Assembly (NCBI GenBank): GCA_964410725.1
Contig: CAYPID010000006.1
Span: forward strand, 1 to 64,000
Source: CALAZP01 sp964410725
GTDB lineage: Bacteria > Bacteroidota > Bacteroidia > Chitinophagales > Saprospiraceae
Length of the DNA stretch: 64,000 nt
Reading direction: 5' to 3'
In this document: in pieces, positions 36,586 to 45,520 of the stretch
Layout: the number at the start of each line of letters is the position of its first letter
How positions within the stretch are numbered: position 1 is the stretch's first letter
Program-made: the position numbers and the translations under genes
The notes under the pieces: generated by a model
Database searches by the model: none
What the model was told of the DNA's origin: nothing
Seen by the model: the letters and a program-made list of their open reading frames with translations, nothing else

Positions 36586-37850
36586 TTATATCTTTTTTGC
36601 CAGTTTTTTTTGAGTACTTCTCGGATACTTTGTTCTTTCGGATTAGCTCCGGGTTGGTAAAATATTTTTCCCGATAACGCCTTCGGCAAAAATTCCTGTT
36701 GCACAAAATTATCGGGATAATCATGTGCATATCGGTATCCTTTACCGTAGTTGAGGTCTTTCATTAATGAAGTAGGTGCGTTGCGTAAATCAAGAGGAAC
36801 AGGTTCTGCTCCCTCTTGTTCTATCCATTTTATTGCAGAATCAATGGCTAAGTATGCACTATTGCTTTTGGGTGAGGTGGCGAGGTAAATTGCGGTCTGA
36901 CTGAGAATGATTCGAGCCTCGGGCATTCCTGTGACTATGACTGCCTGAAAAGTTGATTGTGCAAGAAGTAATGCGTTGGGATTCGCCAATCCTATATCCT
37001 CAGCTGCTGAAATAAGCATTCTTCTGGCAATGAATTTTATGTCTTCACCACCTTGTAGCATTCTAGCCAACCAATAAACTGCTGCATTGGGGTCACTACC
37101 CCTTATGGATTTAATAAAAGCCGAGGCCACGTCATAGTGTTCTTCACCTTGTTTGTCGTAATTGGCTAAATTTTTTTGAATGGCATTTCTAACTAAATCA
37201 TCGGAAACCACTACGGTCGTTCCTGGAGAAATTTGGTAAATTAATTCCAAGATATTGTAAAGTTTTCTGGCGTCACCATTGGAAAATTTAAGGAGGGCTT
37301 TGGTAGATTGGATATTCCAGGTCTTACTCTTTAACCATTCGTCTTCTTCTATTGCTTTTTGAAGTAAATGAATTAATTGATCATCCGAAAGTGGCTTCAA
37401 GACAAATATCTGGCAGCGAGATCGCAACGCAGGAATGATTTCAAAAGAGGGATTTTCAGTAGTCGCTCCAATTAAAGTTATAGTTCCATGTTCAATTGCT
37501 CCTAAAAGTGAATCTTGTTGGGATTTATTAAATCGATGGATCTCATCGATAAATAATATCGGAGAATTTCCACCAAAAAATTTGGCATCTTTAGCCTTAT
37601 GAATGACTTCTCGTACTTCCTTAACTCCGGAATGTATTGCCGACAAAGTGAAAAATGGAGTTTCTAAATTGTGGGCAATTAATTGAGCTAAGGTGGTTTT
37701 GCCGACGCCAGGAGGCCCCCAAAGAATAAAAGAAGGGATAGTTTTTTGCTCTAATGCCCTAGATAAAACGGCATTAGGTCCCATTAGGTGCTCTTGACCA
37801 ATGTACGCTCCTAAATGTGTCGGACGCATTCGTTCAGCAAGTGGTTTCAT
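36579..37850 (-). CDS. rarA: Replication-associated recombination protein RarA
   Basis: 423 residues, an AAA+ ATPase of the MgsA/RarA/WRNIP1 family. The N-terminal PLAERMRPTHLGAYIGQEHLMG is family-typical. Walker A is GPPGVGKTT (about residues 45-53), Walker B FIDEIHRFNKSQQD, sensor ATTENPSFEI and then the C-terminal tetramerisation domain (GEDIKFIARRMLISAAEDIGLANP). It acts at stalled forks. It starts four bases inside the wbqC gene end (ATGA). Confidence 0.95.
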   Translation of the reverse strand: MKPLAERMRPTHLGAYIGQEHLMGPNAVLSRALEQKTIPSFILWGPPGVGKTTLAQLIAHNLETPFFTLSAIHSGVKEVREVIHKAKDAKFFGGNSPILFIDEIHRFNKSQQDSLLGAIEHGTITLIGATTENPSFEIIPALRSRCQIFVLKPLSDDQLIHLLQKAIEEDEWLKSKTWNIQSTKALLKFSNGDARKLYNILELIYQISPGTTVVVSDDLVRNAIQKNLANYDKQGEEHYDVASAFIKSIRGSDPNAAVYWLARMLQGGEDIKFIARRMLISAAEDIGLANPNALLLAQSTFQAVIVTGMPEARIILSQTAIYLATSPKSNSAYLAIDSAIKWIEQEGAEPVPLDLRNAPTSLMKDLNYGKGYRYAHDYPDNFVQQEFLPKALSGKIFYQPGANPKEQSIREVLKKNWQKRYNY

Positions 37851-38503
37851 GAAGCTTCCATTAACGTTTTATTTTGAGCTGCATATTTCATTAGATAAGA
37901 AATGGACTCAGGCCCTAAACAAAACAAAAGGTCTAAAATTCCTGGATTCGCAACAAATTCAAACCTGTCTTGAAACACTTGTGGGTAGGGGAGAGGGGTC
38001 CATGCATTTGAAGTTTTAGGTTGAGACTTGAAGACATTCCTGAAATCATTTTTGACCCGATTGGGTAATGCAAATTCTTGGGTTTCTTGAATTTTAATAG
38101 GGAGCTGAAGGGTCTGAATAATAAATTCGATAATGCTCCAATTAAAGTCATACAGGTAGGGGGGAGGCTGTCGGAAAATCCCAAATACTAGCGCTTCATA
38201 ATGCAAAAAATAAGGAGCTTTTCCATAGGCGGTCTTAATTGAATTCCAATGAATCCTGGACCAATTTTCGCTCCATTCAATTTTAACCTCTTTGATAGGA
38301 GTTTGCTGATGTTTGCCTTTGGTCAAGGGGACACTCAAGTAGTGAATGCCATTGGAAGTAATGATAGCAGTTTTGTTTCGAAACCCTCCTTTTTGATAGT
38401 TTTCATTAGCCTCCAGAGTCAAGCTTCCACAATGAATGCCCAGTGCAAAAAAAGGAAGGACCGGGAAGTATTGTGTTTCAATGATAGGAGCGTTTCGAAA
38501 CAA
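37847..38503 (-). CDS. WbqC family protein
   Basis: 218 residues of the WbqC-like family: N-terminal IIETQYFPVLPFFALGI, a central NGIHYLSVPL and KTAYGKAPYFLHYEA. Members often lie in O-antigen or glycan loci and some resemble N-acyl transfer enzymes, but function is unproven. The start is a TTG, as no ATG is available before the conserved block. It forms a minus-strand run with the helicase, the 43-residue ORF and rarA; the last four bases overlap rarA. Confidence 0.8.
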   Translation of the reverse strand: MFRNAPIIETQYFPVLPFFALGIHCGSLTLEANENYQKGGFRNKTAIITSNGIHYLSVPLTKGKHQQTPIKEVKIEWSENWSRIHWNSIKTAYGKAPYFLHYEALVFGIFRQPPPYLYDFNWSIIEFIIQTLQLPIKIQETQEFALPNRVKNDFRNVFKSQPKTSNAWTPLPYPQVFQDRFEFVANPGILDLLFCLGPESISYLMKYAAQNKTLMEAS

Positions 38504-38515
38504 GTTGATTGACTA

Positions 38516-38647
38516 TTAAGAATTTTGAAAAATTAAAAATAATAAAACTAATAATGCTAAAGTGGATAGGGCAAAAACTGTGAGTGTTCTTTTGGCCTGG
38601 AGTTGCTTGCGCTTAGCCACTTTTCTTTTTCTTTGTGAATTTCCCAT
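38516..38647 (-). CDS. 43-residue basic membrane microprotein
   Basis: A small ORF with an ATG start, beginning MGNSQRKRKVAKRKQLQAKR, followed by a single hydrophobic segment of about 18 residues (TVFALSTLALLVLLFLIF) and a short QNS tail. The strongly basic N-terminus and single segment predict an inner-membrane protein with the N-terminus inside. It lies between the PIF1-like helicase stop (33 bases upstream) and the wbqC start (12 bases downstream), on the same strand, so it fits into the operon. It is recognised by layout, not by family. Confidence 0.5.
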   Translation of the reverse strand: MGNSQRKRKVAKRKQLQAKRTLTVFALSTLALLVLLFLIFQNS

Positions 38648-38680
38648 TTTCTTCGATTTGTGGATAGTAATTTAGCAATT

Positions 38681-39976
38681 TCACCTCATAGCCAAATAAT
38701 ATTCTACAATTTTTTCGTCAATAATGATGTCTTTTTGTTGGATGGGTTGTTTGAGATAGATTCCTTCTAAAGTTCTGCACCTACTTAATGCAACATAAGT
38801 TTGCCCATGTTCAAATGCACCTCTCCCGAGATCTATAGTAACGTGGTCAAAAGTTTTGCCCTGAGACTTATGAATAGTGATCGCCCAGGCTAATTTTATG
38901 GGAAATTGTTCGAAGGTCCCAATGGTCTTAGCTGCTATTTTTTCAGAGTCTTTTTCGTCAATTTCATATCTAATTAGCTCCCATTTGGCAGGAGTTAATT
39001 CTATTGTTCTACTTCCTTCACTGTCCTTGATTTGTACCTTGATGGAGGAAGGAGTTAATTCTTGTACAATCCCTAAAGTACCATTTACAAATTGTTTGTC
39101 AGGATCATTGCGAACAAACATAACTTGGGCGTGTACCTTAAGACGAAGACATTCATCTGCTGGCAGGTAGTTGTTGCCATATTCTCCAGTAGTTTTAGAA
39201 AGATATACGGACTCTTCAGCTTCTATTTCAGCTAATTTTTTTTGATTTATAGTTTGAGCTTTTGAATTGGTAGCTGTAAGAGTTATAATATTCGACTCTA
39301 TGGGAATATCGGAAGTGTATCTGGCATTAAGCATTTCAAAATCCTCGTAGTCTAATCGATTTAGCCGGATAGAATCTAGGAGTTTTAAAAAGCTTTTTGA
39401 TTCTTGACGGTAAACCTTTTGGAGTTCAATAGTTTCAAATTCAAATTCTTGAGTAATAACCTTAGCAGAAAAAAAGAAGGGGGTGGGGTATTTGGTATTG
39501 AATAATTGAGCTTCAATATCTGAGGACACTACTGGAGGGAGTTGGAAAAGATCTCCAAAAAAAACGACCTGAACTCCTCCAAAAGGCTCATAGCTTCCCC
39601 TATTAATTCTCATTGCGTGGTCTATATTGTCCAAAAGATCCGCTCTTACCATAGATATTTCGTCTATGATTAAAACCTCTATCTTTTTGAAAAGCGCCCT
39701 ATTTTTTCGTTTTCTTATTTGGGAAGGGTCTAATAATTTGGGTGGAAAACCGAAAAAGGAATGAATGGTTTGTCCTTTCACATTAAGGGCTGCAACCCCT
39801 GTTGGAGCCAAAACCACCACATTCTTTTCAGTGGTATTTCGAAATATTTGTAACAAGGTAGATTTTCCTGTGCCAGCGCGTCCTGTAACAAAAACACTTT
39901 CTTTGGTGTTCTCTAATTTGTCTAAAACATAATTGAAATCTGAACTGAGCTCAATAGGGGAGTAATTATTCAGCAA
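38681..39976 (-). CDS. PIF1-like helicase
   Basis: 431 residues, a superfamily-1B DNA helicase. Walker A is GRAGTGKSTL (about residues 32-41), then APTGVAALNVKGQTIHSFFGF (motif Ia), LIIDEISMVRADLLDNID (motif II), VVFFGDLFQLPPV (motif III) and the C-terminal KLAWAITIHKSQGKTFDHVTI plus YVALSRCR (motifs V and VI). PIF1-type helicases unwind 5-prime to 3-prime DNA, including G-quadruplex and R-loop structures. The start is a TTG, since no ATG precedes the conserved region. It is the first gene of the operon with wbqC and rarA. Confidence 0.9.
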   Translation of the reverse strand: MLNNYSPIELSSDFNYVLDKLENTKESVFVTGRAGTGKSTLLQIFRNTTEKNVVVLAPTGVAALNVKGQTIHSFFGFPPKLLDPSQIRKRKNRALFKKIEVLIIDEISMVRADLLDNIDHAMRINRGSYEPFGGVQVVFFGDLFQLPPVVSSDIEAQLFNTKYPTPFFFSAKVITQEFEFETIELQKVYRQESKSFLKLLDSIRLNRLDYEDFEMLNARYTSDIPIESNIITLTATNSKAQTINQKKLAEIEAEESVYLSKTTGEYGNNYLPADECLRLKVHAQVMFVRNDPDKQFVNGTLGIVQELTPSSIKVQIKDSEGSRTIELTPAKWELIRYEIDEKDSEKIAAKTIGTFEQFPIKLAWAITIHKSQGKTFDHVTIDLGRGAFEHGQTYVALSRCRTLEGIYLKQPIQQKDIIIDEKIVEYYLAMR

Positions 39977-39996
39977 CTTGCAAGTATTTTTGCGTT

Positions 39997-40713
39997 ATGG
40001 AAGTCTTCAAATTTAAAAAATTTTCTGTTTACCAAGACCAATGTCTAATGAAGTTAGGCACAGATAGTGTTTTGCTTGGAGCTTGGACCAATTCAGAGGG
40101 ACAGGAGAGGGTTCTGGATATTGGCACTGGAACAGGAGTCATTGCCCTCATTATTGCTCAAAATAATCCAGAAGCTGTGGTTGACGGAATTGAGATTGAT
40201 TCTGATTCTGCAGATCAAGCTGCATTAAATTTTAATCAATCCCCTTTCCAAGATAGACTTAAAGTTATTCATCAAGCTATTCAAACCTATTCTGAAGAGC
40301 ATATTGAGCCGTATGATTTATTGGTTTGTAATCCACCTTTCTTTACAGGGGGAACTTTATCCGAAACGGGAGGAAGAAATGCCGCTAGGCATACCGTCAA
40401 ACTTCCCCATGCGGATTTGATTCACGCAGCCAGAAAACTGCTTCAGGACAGCGGAAGACTAAACTTGATTCTGCCTTATATTGAAGGACTTAGATTTGAA
40501 GAATTGGCCAAAACCTATGGATTTTATGCCAGAAAAATAACAGAGGTATTTACCAAACCTAATAAACCAGTTGAACGATTATTGATGTCTTTCTCCAAGC
40601 ATGATGGACCCACAGAGAAAAATTCTATAACCATCCAAAAAGATACCGATATTCGAAATGATTGGACGGAGGAGTACAAATCACTTACTCGAGATCTTTA
40701 CCTCAACCTTTAA
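39997..40713 (+). CDS. trmN6: tRNA1(Val) (adenine-37-N6)-methyltransferase
   Basis: 238 residues. The N-terminal FKFKKFSVYQDQCLMKLGTDSVLLGAW is the TrmN6 signature. SAM motif I is VLDIGTGTGVIAL, and the amino-methyltransferase motif is CNPPFFTGG. The enzyme (YfiC) makes m6A37 in tRNA-Val. Divergent from the helicase gene by 20 bases. The stop codon shares bases with the convergent outer-membrane gene. Confidence 0.92.
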   Translation: MEVFKFKKFSVYQDQCLMKLGTDSVLLGAWTNSEGQERVLDIGTGTGVIALIIAQNNPEAVVDGIEIDSDSADQAALNFNQSPFQDRLKVIHQAIQTYSEEHIEPYDLLVCNPPFFTGGTLSETGGRNAARHTVKLPHADLIHAARKLLQDSGRLNLILPYIEGLRFEELAKTYGFYARKITEVFTKPNKPVERLLMSFSKHDGPTEKNSITIQKDTDIRNDWTEEYKSLTRDLYLNL

Positions 40714-42338
40714 AATTTAGCGATTACCCCTAGATTTGGATTTATACCATAACGGTTGTAATACAGCCAACGAGCATTTTCATTGCCAGTTAAGTTATTC
40801 ACCGCCATATAGGTGGATATCTTTGGAGTGATTTGGTACGTTATTTCCGCTGAAAGCTCTAGGATAGGAAGCAAATAGGCTTTTTCAACGCCCCCCTTTA
40901 AATAGGCAATTCGACTGAATTGATTAAGAAATAGAGAGGCGAGTAACTTTTCATTATTTGATGAATAGGAAAGTCCTGCTTGAACTTCAATTCCAACTCT
41001 ATGCCACGCAGCATCATGATTGGTGACGTCAAAAGTTCTGGAAATAATTTTTCCCGTCAGGGTAAAATGATCTTGGATGGGCATGCTTCCTTTTCCCATA
41101 ATTACGATGGTTTTGACAGTATCAAATTGTACATCAAAACGTGGAATAACCTCTCCCGCTATCAAATTGAAAAGTGGTAAGGCAGATTCCGTCTGATAAT
41201 TCATCCCCCCCTCATAAGTTATTTTTCCAATAGAACCATGCGCTCTGGCGTAAACATTTAATAAATCATTAGGACGCAACTGAATCCTCGTTTTTATGAA
41301 TGGATTGTATTGTGTCAGGGATTTGAGATTTTCCATGGTTCTTTTTCCCTCAACGCCTACTTCTATAATCAATCCTTTGGGAATGACCTGACCTGCTATA
41401 CTTAAAGATGGATAAACTTTAATCCCTCCGTTGTTAGGAATGATATTAGCACCGGCTACCACTTTAAAAATTTGATGCCTAAAGGCAAAAGAAGGGGTGA
41501 GATTGAAAAATTGGAGGCTCTGATTAGAAGTGTCCTTATATTGTACAGTAGCTCCATCAAAAGCCAAATCTAATGAATGTTTTTCCGCTATCCATTTTTC
41601 GACATGTCCTTTAAAGAATAATCCTTGTTCCCTCGCAGCATAATTGTCTTTTAAATGATAAAAATCCGTTCTGAGGGAATAATCCAATTTGAGATCATTT
41701 TCTTGGGCATTTGATATTGAAAGCGTACCATTGAGCGTCTGGAAACTTTGAAAGACTTGTTCGGAAGGAAAGGTAGTTATGGTAGCAGAATCGCTAGCCG
41801 TTCTAAATTGATACCCATAATAATGTAGCCTTTCAATCTTATAGCCCAATAGTCCTTTTATGGCTATAGGTCCAGTAAAATAGGTTCCAAATAATTTCCC
41901 TTCAGTCCAACTATTTTTTTGATTTTCATATTTCGATTCATTATTCATTTGCAAATGATGGGCTGAAAAACCTATGGAATAATTATCAGTACTTTTCCCT
42001 ATGCCTAAGTTTCCGTCAAAACCAGCAGGTAACATACCTCCAATTTTTAAAAATGAACCATACCGCTCTGGATTAGGCTCTTTTTTCATAGCAAGTGGTC
42101 GAATGGCAGGGGGAGCATAATCTACTCGAATTGGTTTAGCAGATACATCATACGTCTGGGGAACAATGCTGCTTTTTATTATAGGAAGCTCTGGTTGGAA
42201 ATCTTTTTTTTCAGAGTCCTTTAAGCGAACTTCGAAGTCTTTGATTACATCTACTTTTTCTGTGGGCAAGGTCTGTTGCGCACTCACCAATATTGGAATA
42301 AAGAAGAATAGAACTGAAGCTATTTTTGAATAGGCCAT
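40710..42338 (-). CDS. Outer-membrane beta-barrel protein without plug
   Basis: 542 residues: a signal peptide (ending VSAQQ), a proline-rich linker of about 80 residues with PPAIRPLAMKKEPNPERYG, then alternating strands from about residue 90 to the end (FLKIGGMLPAGFDGNLGIG, a final NLGVIAKF). It ends with an aromatic Phe, as expected for BAM-inserted barrels. It resembles the barrel part of TonB receptors but has no carboxypeptidase-regulatory or plug domain. It lies 11 bases downstream of the large TPR gene and is surely co-transcribed. A joint role with the TPR protein at the outer membrane is likely but its nature is unknown. Confidence 0.75.
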   Translation of the reverse strand: MAYSKIASVLFFFIPILVSAQQTLPTEKVDVIKDFEVRLKDSEKKDFQPELPIIKSSIVPQTYDVSAKPIRVDYAPPAIRPLAMKKEPNPERYGSFLKIGGMLPAGFDGNLGIGKSTDNYSIGFSAHHLQMNNESKYENQKNSWTEGKLFGTYFTGPIAIKGLLGYKIERLHYYGYQFRTASDSATITTFPSEQVFQSFQTLNGTLSISNAQENDLKLDYSLRTDFYHLKDNYAAREQGLFFKGHVEKWIAEKHSLDLAFDGATVQYKDTSNQSLQFFNLTPSFAFRHQIFKVVAGANIIPNNGGIKVYPSLSIAGQVIPKGLIIEVGVEGKRTMENLKSLTQYNPFIKTRIQLRPNDLLNVYARAHGSIGKITYEGGMNYQTESALPLFNLIAGEVIPRFDVQFDTVKTIVIMGKGSMPIQDHFTLTGKIISRTFDVTNHDAAWHRVGIEVQAGLSYSSNNEKLLASLFLNQFSRIAYLKGGVEKAYLLPILELSAEITYQITPKISTYMAVNNLTGNENARWLYYNRYGINPNLGVIAKF

Positions 42339-42349
42339 GCGATTAGGAT

Positions 42350-45300
42350 TTAATTGCCGTTATTGGAGTTAAAGGGATCTTCTTGAAAGTTATTGATACG
42401 ACTACCTTTCTCTATTTTCTCATTGATTTGATCAAGTTTTTCTTGTGCAAGGCGGATAAGTTGGGGATCCCCCTTATAATTTTCTAAAAGAGCTTCCAAT
42501 GCAGCTCTTGCATTGTAGAGATCGCCTTGAATCGCAAATATATCAGACAATAAAATGACAGACTTAGCAACCCAAAAAGGGTAAGCCGAGCTTTCCTTAT
42601 TGGAATTAATGCACATATCCTTCGCCTTATCATATTGTTTAGATTGGAAGTAAATGGAGGCTTTCAAATATCTGGCTTCTGCAGTTTGTTCATTGTCGCT
42701 ATTGGTTATTAATTCATCCAAATAGTTTAATGATTCACTAAAGGCACCTTCATCAAAAGTTATTTTTCCCAGATAAAAATTAGCTGTATTCTTTTGAGTT
42801 AACTTGGCGGATGGATGATTGACTACCTTTTCAGCATATTGTCTTGCAGCTGTTTTATTTGAACTTCTGTAGGCAGCTTGCATAGCGCCTAATTGGGCAT
42901 CAAACAAATCTTCTGGACTGGTAGCTAAATTTTCAAGAGATTGATAATAGCGAAGGGCCTTATTAAAGTCTTGGGCATGATTATAAGCAATTAATGCAGC
43001 TTTTTTCAAAGCATCTTGGTAATAAATACTTGGGCCTCGAGACACCACCTGATCATAAGAGGAAAGCGCTTGGTCAAATTCTTTCAAAAGGCTGTGGCTT
43101 TCCGCCTTTATGAAATGTGCTTTTAAAGCGAAAGTTCCCTGCGGAAAATTACTTAGGTAATTAGAAAAACCTAAAACTGCTCCCTTATAATCAGCATTTT
43201 CATATCTAATTTCAGCTGTCCTAAAGTTGATTGAATCTCTCTTGTAATCATCAATACTGTAACCGGGTAAATTTTCGATTAATTTGACATACTCATTGGG
43301 TTGCCCAAGATCATAAACGTAAATTTCTTCCAAAGAACTCAGTACTTGAGAAATTTCCTCTGGCTCAGGATTATTTTCAAATACCTCTTTGTAATAGGCT
43401 ACAGATGCCTCTAATTGACCTAAATTATAACTGATTAATCCCAACCGCAATAATCCAGCATTAGTTAAATTAGTTTTTCCTTTATACTCAAACACTAAAG
43501 TTCTTAATGGAGCTATTGCTTCTTGTAATTGCCCACTTTCCTGTAAGATTGCCCCCAAACTATACAAAGCGTCAGGGACGTATGGAGCTTTGGGATAATT
43601 CTGAACTAAAGTTTTAAGCGCTTTTATTTTTTCACCATTCCTTCCCCTAAGTCCCTCAATGATTGCTTTCTGGTAAATAGCATAGACAAAATCACCTCTT
43701 CTCAACTCAATCGCTTGGTCGTAATATTTGACCGCATTAGCATATTGGTTTTTCTTAAAGTAGGCATCTCCTGTTTTAATCAAAGCATCTGCTAAAATCT
43801 CGTCTTTTGATAGATTGCCATATTGGTTGGTGTTTCTACTCCTTATTAGGTTAATAACCACCTGAAATTCTTTAATGGCGGTATCGTATTTCTCTAGTTT
43901 AAGGTGGTTGAATCCAATAGCATAACGCGCTGTAACTTCATGAACCCCATTGGGCAGGTCGCTCTCTGCTTGATAATAAATTCTAAGGAACTGATTGAAA
44001 AATTGCAAACTTTCCTCATAGCGCTTATTGTGGTAGGCTATATCTCCCATCCAAAAATACGCTACTGCCTGAGTTACAGGTGTTCCGGGATAATTTAATG
44101 CTTCTTTAAACAGTTGAAGAGCTGTTCTCCAATCATTCCCCTGTAATAATTGTAAGGCCCGAAATACTAGGACCTGGTGATATGACTGAAGTAATGCATC
44201 ATTTTTATTAGGTATCCCCTGAAGGACTTCAATGGCTTTTTGATAGTTTTTAGTATTTAATAGAATAACTCCTATCAATTTCATTCCCTCCTCATAAAAA
44301 GGGGAATCTTTTTGAATAGTTTGTAAAGCTATTAAAGCCTCATTTGGATCATTAAGTTCATAGGATAACTTGCCATAATTGAAAGTGGCTTCTTCAGCTA
44401 TTTCGAGGTCATAGGTCTGCTTTTTAACCAAGGCTAAAGCGGATTTTGCCGATATCTTGTCTCCAGTTTTTAGATAGCAATCAGCCAAATAAAAAAGGGC
44501 ATTTTGTCCTGTAAGAGAATTCAGGTTGGCCAGTTCCTTAAAACTGGTGATTGCTTTTTCCCAGTGGCCTGTTTGATATTGTGTGAATCCCAATTGGTAA
44601 AATTCTTCTTCCTTCAAACTAGCTTTTTCATTGGCGTAATACTCCAAGTAAGGGAGTGCCTCTGAATAATTTTTTTGTTCAAATAAAGATTGCCCTAAAA
44701 GTTGATGAATCTCAGGTTTATTCCGCAACCCCCTTTTATCTAAAATTGGAACGGCATAGGAGGCCAATTCATCATATCTCCCTTGAGCAAAGTATATTTG
44801 ACTTAAATAATATGGAATATAGGCATCATACAATCCATCGATTTCCGCAATTCGCAATGGTGCAATAGCCCTATCATAATCCCCATTGTAAAAGTGACAC
44901 AAACCTTGGTAATAGTTAGCAGCGTAATAAAACTTCCCTGGAATGGAAGCCAATCTATTAAATCTATTTAACGATGAATCAAATTCCTTTAAGATAAACA
45001 GGCTGTAAGCTTGATTAAATTCAATTTGATCAACTAAATCTTCAGATAAATGATTCGACTGGATTTTCCCATAGTACTCTAAAGCTTCTCTGTATTTAGA
45101 GTCCTTAAAATAATAATCCCCAATGGCTCTATAGGTTTGGTCAGCATGGGCACTTGGTATAAATTTTTTTGCCTTGCTAACAGCTGGGGAAATGGCTTGT
45201 GCGCCAAACAAATAAATCTCGGATAATACCCTATAATACTCCACCGAGGCATATTCCTCACTTGTTAACTCTGAGGTAACAACCTGACCAAAGGAAGCTA

Positions 45301-45442
45301 AAGCTTGATCAAATAGCCCATTTTCAAAATAAGACAGCCCCCTGTAATAGGGACTTATATTTTGGGTGATGGCAAAGTTTTCTTGCGCAAGACTAATTGA
45401 ATAGCCATGCCATAAAAGTATTATTCCAAAAAGGTGCTTCAT
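42350..45442 (-). CDS. Large exported TPR-repeat protein
   Basis: 1030 residues: a signal peptide (ending SLAQ), then tetratricopeptide repeats across nearly the whole length. Typical repeat segments are YFENGLFDQALASFGQV, YYFKDSKYREALEYYGKI, QLGFTQYQTGHWEKAITSF, GDIAYHNKRYEESLQFF, GDAYFKKNQYANAVKYYDQAI and LGAILQESGQLQEAIAPL, more than twenty in all. It ends in a low-complexity Asn-rich tail. TPR arrays mediate protein-protein contacts; the signal peptide places it in the periplasm or at the outer membrane. The barrel gene follows after 11 bases. Confidence 0.85.
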   Translation of the reverse strand: MKHLFGIILLWHGYSISLAQENFAITQNISPYYRGLSYFENGLFDQALASFGQVVTSELTSEEYASVEYYRVLSEIYLFGAQAISPAVSKAKKFIPSAHADQTYRAIGDYYFKDSKYREALEYYGKIQSNHLSEDLVDQIEFNQAYSLFILKEFDSSLNRFNRLASIPGKFYYAANYYQGLCHFYNGDYDRAIAPLRIAEIDGLYDAYIPYYLSQIYFAQGRYDELASYAVPILDKRGLRNKPEIHQLLGQSLFEQKNYSEALPYLEYYANEKASLKEEEFYQLGFTQYQTGHWEKAITSFKELANLNSLTGQNALFYLADCYLKTGDKISAKSALALVKKQTYDLEIAEEATFNYGKLSYELNDPNEALIALQTIQKDSPFYEEGMKLIGVILLNTKNYQKAIEVLQGIPNKNDALLQSYHQVLVFRALQLLQGNDWRTALQLFKEALNYPGTPVTQAVAYFWMGDIAYHNKRYEESLQFFNQFLRIYYQAESDLPNGVHEVTARYAIGFNHLKLEKYDTAIKEFQVVINLIRSRNTNQYGNLSKDEILADALIKTGDAYFKKNQYANAVKYYDQAIELRRGDFVYAIYQKAIIEGLRGRNGEKIKALKTLVQNYPKAPYVPDALYSLGAILQESGQLQEAIAPLRTLVFEYKGKTNLTNAGLLRLGLISYNLGQLEASVAYYKEVFENNPEPEEISQVLSSLEEIYVYDLGQPNEYVKLIENLPGYSIDDYKRDSINFRTAEIRYENADYKGAVLGFSNYLSNFPQGTFALKAHFIKAESHSLLKEFDQALSSYDQVVSRGPSIYYQDALKKAALIAYNHAQDFNKALRYYQSLENLATSPEDLFDAQLGAMQAAYRSSNKTAARQYAEKVVNHPSAKLTQKNTANFYLGKITFDEGAFSESLNYLDELITNSDNEQTAEARYLKASIYFQSKQYDKAKDMCINSNKESSAYPFWVAKSVILLSDIFAIQGDLYNARAALEALLENYKGDPQLIRLAQEKLDQINEKIEKGSRINNFQEDPFNSNNGN

Positions 45443-45520
45443 ATTTAGGTCTGATTTAAGTCAAATCCTCCCTTAAAACTTAAACCGACTGATACTTATT
45501 GTAAAAATGGAAATATAAAA

